Numbered from the stretch's first letter, positions 26,547 through 35,720 are shown. The stretch: DNA of 64,000 bases from Phascolarctobacterium sp. (GCA_003150755.1 QAMT01000004.1:124001-188000), one strand, 5' to 3'. Notes: generated by a model not told the origin, from the sequence alone. Program-made: numbers and translations.

Positions 26547-27167
26547 ATGAAAATACTTGCTATGGAAGTTGGCGCTATTGCCACCAACTGCTATATTGTA
26601 ATTAACGAAAAAACGCATCACGCCGTCGTTATCGACCCGGGCGGCAACGCTGACCGCATTATGGCGGCGTTGGAAAAAGAAAACGCCGTTGTAGACGCTA
26701 TCTTTTTAACGCACGGCCACGGCGACCATATCATGGCGCTGGGCGACGTTAAAGCCCGTACAGGCGCGCCAATTTATATCAGCGAAGCTGACGCGCCGCT
26801 TTTAAACGACCCCAGCAAAAGCCTTGCTGCCTTTATGGGAGATAAGTATTCTCCGGCAACGGCCGATAAATTTTTTGCCGATGGCGACGAAGTGGAAGCT
26901 GCCGGCATAAAATTTAAAATTATGGCAACGCCGGGGCACACACCGGGCGGCGTTTGCATTATGACGGGCGACGTGGTGTTTTGCGGCGATACGGTTTTTG
27001 CCGAATCTATCGGCAGGACGGATTTTCCCGGCGGCTCGTACAAGCAGCTTTTACAGTCAATCAAGGATAAAATTTTGCCGCTTGACGACAACGTAAAGCT
27101 TTTGCCCGGCCACGGGCCATCTACCACGGTAGGATGGGAGAGACGCAGAAATCCGTTTCTGCAATGA
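26547..27167 (+). CDS. MBL-fold hydrolase, glyoxalase II-like
   Basis: 206 residues. Metal motif FLTHGHGDHI, then the second and third ligands in ATPGHTPGGV and CGDTVFAESIGRTDFPGG, and final LLPGHGP. Substrate not certain: hydroxyacylglutathione-hydrolase-like proteins of this size act on varied thioesters. Good AGGAGG ribosome site, 13 bases after the RSH gene, an arrangement (rel then MBL) common in Firmicutes. Confidence 0.88.
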   Translation: MKILAMEVGAIATNCYIVINEKTHHAVVIDPGGNADRIMAALEKENAVVDAIFLTHGHGDHIMALGDVKARTGAPIYISEADAPLLNDPSKSLAAFMGDKYSPATADKFFADGDEVEAAGIKFKIMATPGHTPGGVCIMTGDVVFCGDTVFAESIGRTDFPGGSYKQLLQSIKDKILPLDDNVKLLPGHGPSTTVGWERRRNPFLQ

Positions 27168-27180
27168 TTTATAACATTAT

Positions 27181-28290
27181 ATGATTAAAGATTTTAAAAG
27201 CTTACGAAACAGCACCGCTTTTAAAGTAACCGTAGCGGCGCTTATATCGTTTATTTTGTATCTGCTGGGCAATTTTTTGCTGCCGATACTGCTTGCCATA
27301 GGCCTGGCGTTTTTGCTGCACCCGGTTACCAAGCTGTTTGGCAAAATTACGCTGGGGCGCGGCACAATCCATCTGTCGCGCGTGGTAACAATTTTAATGG
27401 CTTTTGTAGCCTTTGGGCTGATTGTATTTTTTGCGGTAAGTTTTATTATTTTGCCGCTGTTCGGGCAGATTAACAACCTGGTCGGTAAAATACCGGATTA
27501 CACCGTTAAAATGAACGCTGCCAGCTTCGACTGGCTGCTGGAGGACCCTTCCAATTACCCGAAGCTGCCGCATAATATCGAAAGCCTTTTTGATTACATT
27601 ACCAGCTGGCTGATGGGTTTTGTAGCGGCGGTACTGCGTAATTTGCTCAAATCGACGCTGGATATTATTACCAACCTTGTCGGGCTGATTGTAGTGCCGT
27701 TTTTAGCATTTTACTTTTTGAAGGACTGGCGTGATTTGCGCAGCATGCTGATTAACTTTTTCAGCTATGATGCGCAGCCGCGTGTAGCGTATATTATTGA
27801 TGAAATCGGCGTTACGCTGAGCAGCTACATTCAGGGGCTGGCGCGCCTGAGCCTGATTGCCGGTTTTTGCATTGCCGTAGGCACAACGCTTTTGGGTATT
27901 CATTACCCGCTGGTTTTTGGGCTGCTTGCCATCCTGGCGGAGATGGTGCCGGTGGTAGGGCCGCTTGTCGGCGCAGTGCCTGCTGTGTTTATTGCGTATT
28001 CGCAAAGCCCGCAGTCTGCATTTTATGTGGCGCTGTTTTACCTTGTGTTTTACCAGTTTGATGCCAATGTCCTGATGCCGCGAATTATCGGCAAAAAAAT
28101 TGATTTGCATCCGGTAATTTTAATTTTAAGCCTGCTTATCGGTGCCAAGCTGTACGGCATTTTGGGCATGCTGTTTGCCGTGCCGGTGGCGGCTGTGTAC
28201 CGCGTGCTTTACAAAGAACTGTGGCACAGCAGCGACGAAGTGGAGGAGGAGGCTACTCCCGCGCAGTTTGACGAGCGCCGGCAAAAATAA
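27181..28290 (+). CDS. AI-2E family transporter (PerM/YdiK-like)
   Basis: 369 residues with about eight membrane segments. Family marks include FLLHPVTKLFGK, FYFLKDWRDLR, SSYIQGLARLSLIAGF and FYQFDANVLMPRIIGKKIDLHPVIL near the C-terminus. Members export varied small molecules or ions; few have a proven substrate. The start ATG at 27181 lacks a clear ribosome site. Ends the lapA-recJ-rel operon and is followed by a terminator. Confidence 0.88.
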   Translation: MIKDFKSLRNSTAFKVTVAALISFILYLLGNFLLPILLAIGLAFLLHPVTKLFGKITLGRGTIHLSRVVTILMAFVAFGLIVFFAVSFIILPLFGQINNLVGKIPDYTVKMNAASFDWLLEDPSNYPKLPHNIESLFDYITSWLMGFVAAVLRNLLKSTLDIITNLVGLIVVPFLAFYFLKDWRDLRSMLINFFSYDAQPRVAYIIDEIGVTLSSYIQGLARLSLIAGFCIAVGTTLLGIHYPLVFGLLAILAEMVPVVGPLVGAVPAVFIAYSQSPQSAFYVALFYLVFYQFDANVLMPRIIGKKIDLHPVILILSLLIGAKLYGILGMLFAVPVAAVYRVLYKELWHSSDEVEEEATPAQFDERRQK

Positions 28291-28293
28291 ATT

Positions 28294-28325
28294 TACGGCT
28301 TTTACGGGCCGTATTTTTATTTTTT
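28294..28325 (+). terminator. Rho-independent terminator
   Basis: TACGGC (28294-28299) and GCCGTA (28308-28313) pair, followed by TTTTTATTTTT. Confidence 0.75.
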
Positions 28326-28367
28326 ACTTTATTTTTACGCAGCAGCTTAAACTTTTTGCCGTTGGTG

Positions 28368-28397
28368 TTGAATAAACCGCTGTTTTTGTGGTACAAT
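28368..28397 (+). promoter_or_regulatory. hisS-aspS promoter
   Basis: TTGAAT (28368-28373), 18-base spacer, TACAAT (28392-28397) preceded by an extended TGG. I see no T-box specifier or AGGGTGG motif in the leader. Confidence 0.65.
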
Positions 28398-28456
28398 TAC
28401 TAAGTATGTAAATTTACGAATGATAAAGCCGTAGAAGGCAGTGAGGAGGAATCAGC

Positions 28457-29728
28457 TTGCTTACTACTGCGCCAAGAGGCACAAAAGATATACTGCCGTC
28501 AGAGATTGAAAACTGGCGGTATGTAGAAGCAGCCATGCGCCGCATCTGTGCGCAATTTGGCTATAAAGAAATCCGCACGCCGGTGTTTGAGCATACCGAG
28601 CTTTTTAAGCGCGGCATTGGCGATACGACGGACGTTGTGGAAAAGGAAATGTATACCTTTGCCGACCGCGGCGGCAGAAGCATTACCCTGCGCCCGGAAA
28701 ATACGGCGTCGGCAGTGCGCGCGTTCTGCGAGCATAAATTATATGCCGAGCCTGCACCGTGCAAACTTTATTACATCGGGCCGATGTTCAGGTACGACCG
28801 CCCGCAGGCCGGGCGTTACCGCCAGTTCCATCAGTTCGGCATCGAGGCTTTGGGCGTAGAAAGCCCTGCTATCGACGCAGAAGCAATTTTGCTTGCAGTT
28901 ACCATTTTAAAAGAACTGGGACTGAAAGACCTGCATTTAAAAATCAATTCCGTGGGCTGCTCCAAATGCCGCCCGCAGCACAGACAGAAATTGCAGGATT
29001 ACTTCCGCCCGCATCTGGACGGTATGTGCAGCGACTGCAAATCGCGCTTTGAGCGCAACCCGCTGAGGCTGCTGGACTGCAAAGTGCCGCACGACCACGA
29101 GCTGGCTACCGGTGCGCCGAGCCTGGAAGAATGCCTGTGCGAAGAATGCCGTACACATTTTGAAGGCGTTAAAAAGCTGCTGACGGCTGCCGGTGTTGAT
29201 TTTGAGGTTGACAATACGCTGGTGCGCGGGCTTGATTATTACACCAAAACCGCGTTTGAAATCCAGTATGTGCCGCTGGGCGCGCAAAGCGCAGTTTGCG
29301 GCGGCGGGCGTTATGACGGGCTGGTTAAGGAAATCGGCGGCCAGGATGTTTCCGGTATCGGTTTTGCAATGGGTATGGAACGCATTTTGCTGGCGCTCGA
29401 AAGCCAGAACCTCTTGCCGGAGCATAAAGAAAGCATGGATGCCTTTATCGTCTGCCCCAACCAGGATAATTTTGAAGCTGCCTTTAAAACAGCCATCGCC
29501 GCAAGGCAGGCCGGTTTAAAAACCGAGTTTGACTTTTTGGGGCGCAGCATGAAAGCGCAGATGAAGCAGGCAGGCCGCCTGAACGCCAAGTTTGCCGTAA
29601 TTTTTGGCGATGATGAACTGGCGCGCGGCGCTGTAACGCTGAAGAACATGGCAGAGAGCACGCAGAAAGAAATACCTGCTAATGATATAGTAACAATTTT
29701 ACAAACAGAGGTGCAAAAGTATGAGTAA
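28457..29728 (+). CDS. hisS: Histidyl-tRNA synthetase
   Basis: 423 residues, class II. Start is TTG at 28457, supported by GAGGAGG and by the family N-terminus (APRGTKDILPSE). Motif 2 region GPMFRYDRPQAGRYRQFHQ, histidine-specific LVRGLDYYTKTAFE and GGGRYDGL, and motif 3 GIGFAMGMERIL. The C-terminal anticodon-binding domain is complete. Overlaps aspS by 8 bases, the usual hisS-aspS pair. Confidence 0.97.
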   Translation: MLTTAPRGTKDILPSEIENWRYVEAAMRRICAQFGYKEIRTPVFEHTELFKRGIGDTTDVVEKEMYTFADRGGRSITLRPENTASAVRAFCEHKLYAEPAPCKLYYIGPMFRYDRPQAGRYRQFHQFGIEALGVESPAIDAEAILLAVTILKELGLKDLHLKINSVGCSKCRPQHRQKLQDYFRPHLDGMCSDCKSRFERNPLRLLDCKVPHDHELATGAPSLEECLCEECRTHFEGVKKLLTAAGVDFEVDNTLVRGLDYYTKTAFEIQYVPLGAQSAVCGGGRYDGLVKEIGGQDVSGIGFAMGMERILLALESQNLLPEHKESMDAFIVCPNQDNFEAAFKTAIAARQAGLKTEFDFLGRSMKAQMKQAGRLNAKFAVIFGDDELARGAVTLKNMAESTQKEIPANDIVTILQTEVQKYE

Positions 29729-31499
29729 TTTGAAACGCAATCATTATTGCGGAACGCTTGGCAAAGCCGACAACGAAAAAGAAGTTGTGCTTTGCGGCTG
29801 GGTTGCCAAAAGGCGCGACCACGGCGGACTGATTTTTGTTGACCTACGCGACCGCAGCGGCATTGTGCAGGTTGTGGTTGACCCCGACCACGCCGGCAAG
29901 GATTTTGCCACTGCCGAAGCTATCCGCAGCGAGTATGTTATTAAGGTGCATGGCGTTGTACGCCTGCGCAGCGATGAAACCATCAACCCCAACCTGGCAA
30001 CCGGCGAGGTTGAAGTTGTAGCCAAAGAGCTTGATGTTTTAAACAGCGCCAAAACTCCGCCGTTTTACATTCAGGACGGCATCGACGTTGACGAAAACCT
30101 GCGCCTGAAATACCGTTATCTTGACCTGCGCCGCCCGGAAATGCAGCGCAACCTGATGCTGCGCCACAAAGTTACCAAACTGATGCGCGATTACATGGAT
30201 AACCATGATTTCTGTGAAATTGAAACCCCGATGCTGACTAAGAGCACTCCGGAAGGCGCACGCGACTACCTTGTTCCGAGCCGTGTAAACCCCGGCAAGT
30301 TCTATGCTCTGCCGCAGTCACCGCAGATTTTTAAACAGCTTTTAATGGTTGCCGGTATGGAGCGTTACTTCCAGATTGTACGCTGCTTCCGCGATGAAGA
30401 CCTGCGCGCCGACCGCCAGCCGGAATTTACCCAGCTTGACATTGAAATGAGCTTTGTTGATGCTGACGATATTATGGATATGACCGAAGGTTTAATCCGC
30501 CACGTATTTAAAGGCGCTCTTGGCGTTGACCTGCCGGAAAAATTCCAGCGTATGACCTGGGATGAAGCTATGGACAAATACGGCAGCGATAAGCCTGACC
30601 TGCGTTTCGGCATGGAACTTATCAATATGACCGAAGCCGTTAAAGGCAGCGAATTTAAAGTATTTAACGATATTATCAATAAAGGCGGCATTGTTAAAGC
30701 CATTAACGTTAAAGGCGATGCAGCTATTCCGCGCCGCGAACTTGACGGGCTGGTTGATTTTGTTGCCATTTACGGTGCCAAAGGCCTTGCCTGGATGCAG
30801 ATTCAGCCGGACGGCAGCGTAAAATCCCCGATTGCCAAATTCTTCAGCGAAGAATACCTGGCTAATATTCTTAAAACTGCTGCGGCAGAACCGGGCGACC
30901 TGCTGCTGTTTGTTGCCGATAAACCTTCTGTTGTTGCTGCTGCACTTGGCGCACTGCGTATCGAAATGGCCAAACGCCGCGGCCTTATCGACGAAAACAA
31001 ACTGGCCTTTACTTGGGTTGTTGACTTCCCGATGTTTGAATACAGCGAAGAAGAAAAACGCTATGTTGCAATGCACCATCCGTTCACCTCTCCGCGTGAA
31101 GAAGATATTCCGCTGCTTGCTACCGAGCCGGGCAAAGTATATGCCAAAGCCTATGACATGGTGCTTAACGGCACTGAAATCGGCGGCGGCTCTATCCGTA
31201 TCCACAGACGCGAAGTACAGGACGCTGTATTCCATGCCATTGGCCTCAGCGAAGAACAGGCTGTTGAAAAATTCGGCTTTATGATGGGCGCGTTTGAATA
31301 CGGTGCTCCCCCGCACGGAGGACTGGCCTTCGGCCTTGACCGCCTGGTAATGATTATGGCAAAACGCGATTCCATCCGCGATGTAATTGCCTTCCCGAAA
31401 ACCCAGAGCGCTAACGATTTGATGTGCCAGGCTCCTAACGATGTTGAAGAAAAACAACTCCGCGAGCTGCATATCCGCACCGTGCTTGTAAAAAAATAA
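29721..31499 (+). CDS. aspS: Aspartyl-tRNA synthetase
   Basis: 592 residues, bacterial type. N-terminal OB-fold (VVLCGWVAKRRDHGGLIFVDLRDR), class II core (LPQSPQIFKQLLMVAG, RCFRDEDLRADRQPEFTQ), the GAD insertion typical of bacterial AspRS, and motif 3 GGLAFGLDRLVMI. Charges tRNA-Asp. Second gene of hisS-aspS. Whether it also charges tRNA-Asn depends on a gatCAB pathway not visible here. Confidence 0.97.
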   Translation: MSNLKRNHYCGTLGKADNEKEVVLCGWVAKRRDHGGLIFVDLRDRSGIVQVVVDPDHAGKDFATAEAIRSEYVIKVHGVVRLRSDETINPNLATGEVEVVAKELDVLNSAKTPPFYIQDGIDVDENLRLKYRYLDLRRPEMQRNLMLRHKVTKLMRDYMDNHDFCEIETPMLTKSTPEGARDYLVPSRVNPGKFYALPQSPQIFKQLLMVAGMERYFQIVRCFRDEDLRADRQPEFTQLDIEMSFVDADDIMDMTEGLIRHVFKGALGVDLPEKFQRMTWDEAMDKYGSDKPDLRFGMELINMTEAVKGSEFKVFNDIINKGGIVKAINVKGDAAIPRRELDGLVDFVAIYGAKGLAWMQIQPDGSVKSPIAKFFSEEYLANILKTAAAEPGDLLLFVADKPSVVAAALGALRIEMAKRRGLIDENKLAFTWVVDFPMFEYSEEEKRYVAMHHPFTSPREEDIPLLATEPGKVYAKAYDMVLNGTEIGGGSIRIHRREVQDAVFHAIGLSEEQAVEKFGFMMGAFEYGAPPHGGLAFGLDRLVMIMAKRDSIRDVIAFPKTQSANDLMCQAPNDVEEKQLRELHIRTVLVKK

Positions 31500-31512
31500 T
31501 TTGGATTATAAA

Positions 31513-31541
31513 AAAACCGGTTGCTTCGGCAGCCGGTTTTT
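31513..31541 (+). terminator. Rho-independent terminator of hisS-aspS
   Basis: ACCGGTTGC and GCAGCCGGT fold around a TTCG tetraloop, followed by TTTTT. Confidence 0.85.
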
Positions 31542-31568
31542 GCGTTACAGACGTTTTTAAGTTATAAT
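31540..31568 (+). promoter_or_regulatory. Promoter of the DUF3783 gene
   Basis: TTGCGT (31540-31545), 17-base spacer, TATAAT (31563-31568); it abuts the preceding terminator. Confidence 0.55.
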
Positions 31569-31600
31569 TAGTTTAATTATTGAAGTTAAAGGAGAACACT

Positions 31601-32026
31601 ATGATAAGCTGTGCATTGCTTTATAATTTTAACGGCAAGAAAGCCGAAATGACGAAAATGGTCTGCATGATGATGAATATCCGCTTTAAAAGCGTGGGGC
31701 AGGAGGATTACCACCAGCCGCTGGGTGCGCTTTTGGGCGTGGATGGCGTAGAGCTGAAACCCGCTAAAGATGATAACGAGCCTATGGCAGAAGAAATGCT
31801 TTTGCTGCACGGCTTTGGCGCGGATAAACTGCAAAAGTTTTTAACTGCATTGCAGCGGGTCGGTGTGGGACGCATTGACCTGAAAGCCATGCTGACCGAA
31901 AACAACCGCACCTGGAGTGGCCTTGACCTTTACGAAGAACTTTGCAAAGAGCGCGAAGCCTTTAAAAAATTGGAAGAAGAAAAGCGCAGGCAAAAGCAGC
32001 AGGCTGGCGCAAACGCAGAAAAATAA
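31601..32026 (+). CDS. DUF3783 protein
   Basis: About 141 residues, cytosolic. The central MLLLHGFGADKLQKFLTAL and IDLKAMLTENNRTW blocks fit DUF3783, a domain of unknown function. The C-terminal 25 residues are a charged K/E/Q-rich helix. ATG at 31601 has AAAGGAG upstream. Single gene between terminators, convergent with the radical SAM gene. Confidence 0.75.
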   Translation: MISCALLYNFNGKKAEMTKMVCMMMNIRFKSVGQEDYHQPLGALLGVDGVELKPAKDDNEPMAEEMLLLHGFGADKLQKFLTALQRVGVGRIDLKAMLTENNRTWSGLDLYEELCKEREAFKKLEEEKRRQKQQAGANAEK

Positions 32027-32041
32027 CCATCTCTAAAACAA

Positions 32042-32080
32042 AAATCCCTGAAGCAGTGAGCTTTCAGGGATTTATTTTAT
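32042..32080. terminator. Bidirectional terminator between convergent genes
   Basis: AAATCCCTGA (32042-32051) and TCAGGGATTT (32064-32073) pair perfectly; A-rich left side and T-rich right side. Confidence 0.8.
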
Positions 32081-32101
32081 ATGTAGGCAAAACAAAAAGT
32101 A

Positions 32102-32992
32102 TTACACGCCAGTTCCGTCAAATTTGGGAATGAAATCTTCGCAGGCAGATTCGTCCTCCTGCACAAAGCCGTCCTCGATACCGCTGTCAAACAGGTATTT
32201 TTCAACTTCGGCATATTCCTCATCCGTAACGCGGCGGTTGATTTCGGGGTAATCGGCGGCACGCCCGCAGGGAACATACTGGTGCATCAGGCTGAACATA
32301 ACTTCGCCCGGTTTAAAGTTTTTTGCAACCCAGTCGATAACGCCTTTGGTGTTCTGGACCATGCCCGGCATTAACAGGTGGCGGATGATAACGCCGCTTT
32401 GCATAATGCCGTTACCGTCAAGTTTATAAGGCCCGACCTGTTTGAACATTTCTTTAATGGCATCTGTGGCGATGCGGAAATAACTGGGCGCATTGCTGTA
32501 TTTAATGGCGGCAAGGTCGTCGCTGTATTTTAAATCCGGCAGCCATATCTGCACTTTGCCTTTTAATTTGCGCAGCGTGTCCAGTGTTTCAAAGCCGCTG
32601 GTATTATAAACAACCGGTACAGGCAGGGGCTCTTTAAGGCTTTCTAAAATGGCGTGCGTAAAATGGGTAGGAGTTACAAGGTTTATATTATTTGCGCCCT
32701 GCGCGATAAGTTCAAAATAAATTTCGCGCAGGCGTTGGACGGTAATTTCCTTACCTTTATTAAGGCTGCTGATTTCGTAGTTCTGGCAGAAAACGCAGTG
32801 CAGGTTGCAGCCGCTGAAAAACACGGTACCGCTGCCTTTTTCGCCGCTGATGCAGGGCTCTTCCCAAAAATGCAGGGCGGCGCGGGCTACAATGGGTTTA
32901 ATGCCGCAATGGCACGAGCCGAAGATACCTTCCGCGTGCATATCGGCAGGGCGGTCAACGCCGCAGCGGTGCGGGCAAACATAACATTCCAT
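32102..32992 (-). CDS. Radical SAM protein, PflA-like subfamily
   Basis: About 296 residues. The [4Fe-4S] cluster motif CNLHCVFC sits near residue 65, preceded by a cysteine-rich N-terminus (CYVCPHRCGV, GSCHCG). The SAM barrel follows (NINLVTPTHF, PVVYNTSG, IWLPDLKY, RHLLMPGM, SLMHQYVP). This matches the stand-alone PflA-like family with no assigned substrate. ATG at 32992 is chosen because AGGA lies 10 bases upstream; a GTG at 33001 is too close to it. Divergent from the AICAR formyltransferase. Confidence 0.88.
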   Translation of the reverse strand: MECYVCPHRCGVDRPADMHAEGIFGSCHCGIKPIVARAALHFWEEPCISGEKGSGTVFFSGCNLHCVFCQNYEISSLNKGKEITVQRLREIYFELIAQGANNINLVTPTHFTHAILESLKEPLPVPVVYNTSGFETLDTLRKLKGKVQIWLPDLKYSDDLAAIKYSNAPSYFRIATDAIKEMFKQVGPYKLDGNGIMQSGVIIRHLLMPGMVQNTKGVIDWVAKNFKPGEVMFSLMHQYVPCGRAADYPEINRRVTDEEYAEVEKYLFDSGIEDGFVQEDESACEDFIPKFDGTGV

Positions 32993-33038
32993 AACTAACA
33001 CTTCCTTTTAATTGCTGCTTTATATATTGTAACATAAT

Positions 33039-33067
33039 TTGACAAACACCACCTACAAATATATAAT
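33039..33067 (+). promoter_or_regulatory. Consensus promoter of the ZTP-riboswitch transcript
   Basis: Perfect TTGACA (33039-33044) and TATAAT (33062-33067) with a 17-base spacer. Initiation would fall about 33074, just before the riboswitch. Confidence 0.9.
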
Positions 33068-33079
33068 TTAACTATAAAG

Positions 33080-33150
33080 GCCATATAACTGACGGAAGTG
33101 GGATAACCACATGGAGTATGGCCGGATTAACGCCGACCGTCTGGGCAGAT
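33080..33150 (+). promoter_or_regulatory. ZTP (ZMP/ZTP, pfl-motif) riboswitch
   Basis: The conserved order of pfl elements is visible: ACTGACGG (33088-33095), GTGGGATAACCAC (33098-33110), TGGAGTATGGCC (33112-33123) and the 3' signature GCCGACCGTCTGGGCA (33132-33147). GACGG and CCGTC form the closing pairing. The class senses ZTP/ZMP (AICAR phosphates), which build up when 10-formyl-tetrahydrofolate is short. The following gene uses exactly that reaction. A CCGG/CCGG stem before ATTTTT (about 33156-33175) may be the expression platform. Confidence 0.92.
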
Positions 33151-33197
33151 TTTACCCGGAAAGTGCCGGCATTTTTAATTTACAGGGAGGAATTAAC

Positions 33198-34370
33198 GTG
33201 AAGGAACTGCAATTAAAGTATGGCTGCAACCCTAACCAGAAACAGGCACGTATTTACATGAAGGACGGCGAACTTCCTATCGAAGTTTTAAACGGCCGAC
33301 CCGGATATATTAACTTTTTGGACGCATTCAACAGCTGGCAGCTTGTTAAAGAGCTGAAAGAAGCAACCGGCCTGCCCGCCGCTGCTTCCTTCAAACATGT
33401 AAGCCCCGCAGGCGCAGCAGTTGGCCTGCCTTTAAGCGATACCCTCAAAAAAATTTATTATGTAGATGACCTTGAACTCAGCCCGCTGGCTAACGCTTAT
33501 GCACGCGCACGCGGCGCAGACAGGATGTCCAGCTATGGCGATTTTGTAGCACTCAGCGATGTGTGCGACCTGCAAACCGCCAAAATGCTGGCGCGCGAGG
33601 TTTCTGACGGCGTTATTGCACCCGGCTACACCGACGAAGCACTGGAAGTTTTGAAAGGCAAACGCAAAGGAACCTACAATATTATTAAAATCGACCCGGA
33701 TTACAAACCGGAACTTTTGGAAACCAAGCAGGTTTTTGGCGTTACCTTTGAACAGGAGCGCAACGAAGCCAAAATTACGGCAAACCTTTTGGTAAACCGC
33801 CCGACCAAAAATAAAGAAATCCCCGAAAACGCTGTGCGCGACCTTCTGATTGCACTTATTACCTTAAAATACACGCAGTCCAACTCCGTATGCTATGTTA
33901 AAGACGGCCAGGCAATCGGCATCGGCGCAGGCCAGCAGTCCCGCGTGCATTGCACACGCCTTGCCGGCAATAAAGCCGATATCTGGTGGCTGCGCCAGAA
34001 CCCGAAAGTTTTGGCACTGTCGTTTAAAGACAGCATCCGCCGCCCGGACCGCGACAACACCATCGACGTTTACATCTCCGACGATTATGAAGATGTGCTG
34101 GCAGACGGCGTTTGGGAAAACTTCTTTACCGAAAAACCGGAACCGCTGACCCGCGAGGAGAAAAAAGCCTGGGTTGCCCAGCTTAAAGGTGTATCGCTCG
34201 GCAGCGACGCATTCTTCCCGTTCGGCGACAATATCGAGCGTGCCCAGCGCAGCGGCGTTGAATATATTGCCCAGGCCGGCGGCAGCATCCGCGACGATAA
34301 TGTTATCGAAACCTGCGACCGCTTCGGCATCGCCATGGCGTTTACCGGTCTGAGATTGTTCCATCACTGA
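33198..34370 (+). CDS. Stand-alone AICAR formyltransferase (PurH transformylase domain only)
   Basis: About 390 residues. Corresponds to the AICARFT part of PurH (ELQLKYGCNPNQKQARIY, AASFKHVSPAGAAVG, ARGADRMSSYGDFVALS, KYTQSNSVCYVKDGQAIGIG, GSDAFFPFGDNIERA, GGSIRDDNVIETC) and lacks the N-terminal IMP cyclohydrolase domain. It transfers a formyl group from 10-formyl-THF to AICAR in purine synthesis. GTG start at 33198 with GGGAGGA. The open frame upstream to 33111 is riboswitch, not protein. A separate cyclohydrolase must lie elsewhere. Confidence 0.92.
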   Translation: MKELQLKYGCNPNQKQARIYMKDGELPIEVLNGRPGYINFLDAFNSWQLVKELKEATGLPAAASFKHVSPAGAAVGLPLSDTLKKIYYVDDLELSPLANAYARARGADRMSSYGDFVALSDVCDLQTAKMLAREVSDGVIAPGYTDEALEVLKGKRKGTYNIIKIDPDYKPELLETKQVFGVTFEQERNEAKITANLLVNRPTKNKEIPENAVRDLLIALITLKYTQSNSVCYVKDGQAIGIGAGQQSRVHCTRLAGNKADIWWLRQNPKVLALSFKDSIRRPDRDNTIDVYISDDYEDVLADGVWENFFTEKPEPLTREEKKAWVAQLKGVSLGSDAFFPFGDNIERAQRSGVEYIAQAGGSIRDDNVIETCDRFGIAMAFTGLRLFHH

Positions 34371-34411
34371 TAATCTTTTAGTAAAAATTTTGATAACTTT
34401 GTTAAAAGTTG

Positions 34412-34440
34412 TTGAGCAAAAAAGAATTTTGTGGTACAAT
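34412..34440 (+). promoter_or_regulatory. Acyl-CoA dehydrogenase promoter
   Basis: TTGAGC (34412-34417), 17-base spacer, TACAAT (34435-34440). Confidence 0.65.
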
Positions 34441-34493
34441 ACTGAAAGTGTAATGTCAAAAAAAGCCACAGCTTTTAACATAAGGAGGACAAA

Positions 34494-35633
34494 ATGGAAT
34501 TTGCTTTAACAGAAGAACAACTTGAACTGCAGGAGATGGTAAGGGAATTTGTTGCCAAAGAAATTACCCCTTATGCTGCAGAAATGGACAGAGAAAACCA
34601 TGCCAGAGAAGGCCTGATGGAAAAAGCTGCCGACATGGGCCTTTTGAATGTCGTAGTTCCTGAGGAATACGGCGGAATGGGCCTTGACAGCGTAACTGTG
34701 GCCCTTATTTATGAAGAACTCGGCAAAGGCTGCGCAGGTGTTGCTACTTCTATCGCTGCAAATTCTCTTGCGTCCTATCCGATTTTGCTTGCCGGCACCG
34801 AAGAACAGAAAAAAGCACACTGCGACCTTCTTAACGAAGGCAAACTTGCTGCTTTTGCACTTACCGAACCTGGTGCAGGCTCTGATGCAGGCGCTGTTTC
34901 CACTTCCGCAGTAAAGGATAAGGAAGCAGGTACTTACACCCTTAACGGCGCTAAAGCATTCATCACCAATGGCGGCGTTGCAGATACTTACCTTGTGTTT
35001 GCAAACACCCGTAAAACCGGCGGTATCCGCGGCTTGACCGCGTTTATCGTACCGAAAGGCACTCCGGGATTTTCCGTTGGCAAAAAAGAAGACAAAATGG
35101 GCATCCGCCCGTCCAATACCTGCGAACTGATTCTGCAGGACGTTGTAATCCCTGAAGCTAACCGCGTAGGCCGCGAAGGCGAGGGCTTCCGCATTGCGAT
35201 GAACACCCTTGATAACGCACGCCCGTTTGTAGGCGCTGTTTCCGTAGGCCTGGCACAGGCTGCACTTGACTGCGCAGTTAAATATTCTAAAGAAAGAAAA
35301 CAGTTCGGCCAGCCGATTGCTTCTTTCCAGATGATTCAGAGCATGATTGCCGATATGGCAATGCGCGTTGAAGCTGCACGCCTTTTGGTTTACAAAGCCT
35401 GCTGGATGCGTGACCAGGGCATGGAATTCAGCAAAGAAGCTGCTATGGCAAAATGCTATGCAGCCGATACTGCTATGGAAGTAACCACCAACGCCGTACA
35501 GATTATGGGCGGTTATGGTTACAGCCGTGAATATCCGGTAGAAAAAATGATGCGCGACGCAAAAATTATGCAGATTTACGAAGGTACCAACCAGATTCAG
35601 CGCCTCGTTATCGCAAACAAAATCATATTCTAA
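34494..35633 (+). CDS. Acyl-CoA dehydrogenase (butyryl-CoA dehydrogenase-like)
   Basis: 379 residues, normal length. FAD and substrate motifs FALTEPGAGSDAGA, FITNGG, the QIMGGYGYSREYPVEKMMRD block and the catalytic glutamate in QIYEGTNQIQR are present. It belongs to the short-chain Bcd-like group of anaerobes; chain length is not certain. No etfAB genes lie beside it, so its electron partner is encoded elsewhere. Single gene with own promoter and terminator. Confidence 0.92.
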   Translation: MEFALTEEQLELQEMVREFVAKEITPYAAEMDRENHAREGLMEKAADMGLLNVVVPEEYGGMGLDSVTVALIYEELGKGCAGVATSIAANSLASYPILLAGTEEQKKAHCDLLNEGKLAAFALTEPGAGSDAGAVSTSAVKDKEAGTYTLNGAKAFITNGGVADTYLVFANTRKTGGIRGLTAFIVPKGTPGFSVGKKEDKMGIRPSNTCELILQDVVIPEANRVGREGEGFRIAMNTLDNARPFVGAVSVGLAQAALDCAVKYSKERKQFGQPIASFQMIQSMIADMAMRVEAARLLVYKACWMRDQGMEFSKEAAMAKCYAADTAMEVTTNAVQIMGGYGYSREYPVEKMMRDAKIMQIYEGTNQIQRLVIANKIIF

Positions 35634-35646
35634 TTTTAAACTTACT

Positions 35647-35676
35647 GCCCGCTGCCGCTATGACAGCGGGCTTTTG
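35647..35676 (+). terminator. Rho-independent terminator
   Basis: GCCCGCTG (35647-35654) and CAGCGGGC (35664-35671) pair perfectly, followed by TTTTG. Confidence 0.8.
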
Positions 35677-35691
35677 TAATTTTATGCACGA

Positions 35692-35720
35692 TTGAAAATA
35701 ATTTAAAGGTAGTTTATAAT
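35692..35720 (+). promoter_or_regulatory. lspA operon promoter
   Basis: TTGAAA (35692-35697), 17-base spacer, TATAAT (35715-35720). Confidence 0.75.

Noticed and set aside
28326..28456. T-box riboswitch upstream of hisS-aspS
   Set aside because: No T-box sequence, specifier loop or terminator/antiterminator pair could be found.
33111..33197. N-terminal extension of the AICAR formyltransferase
   Set aside because: These bases are the ZTP riboswitch and leader; the GTG at 33198 has a strong ribosome site and matches the family start.
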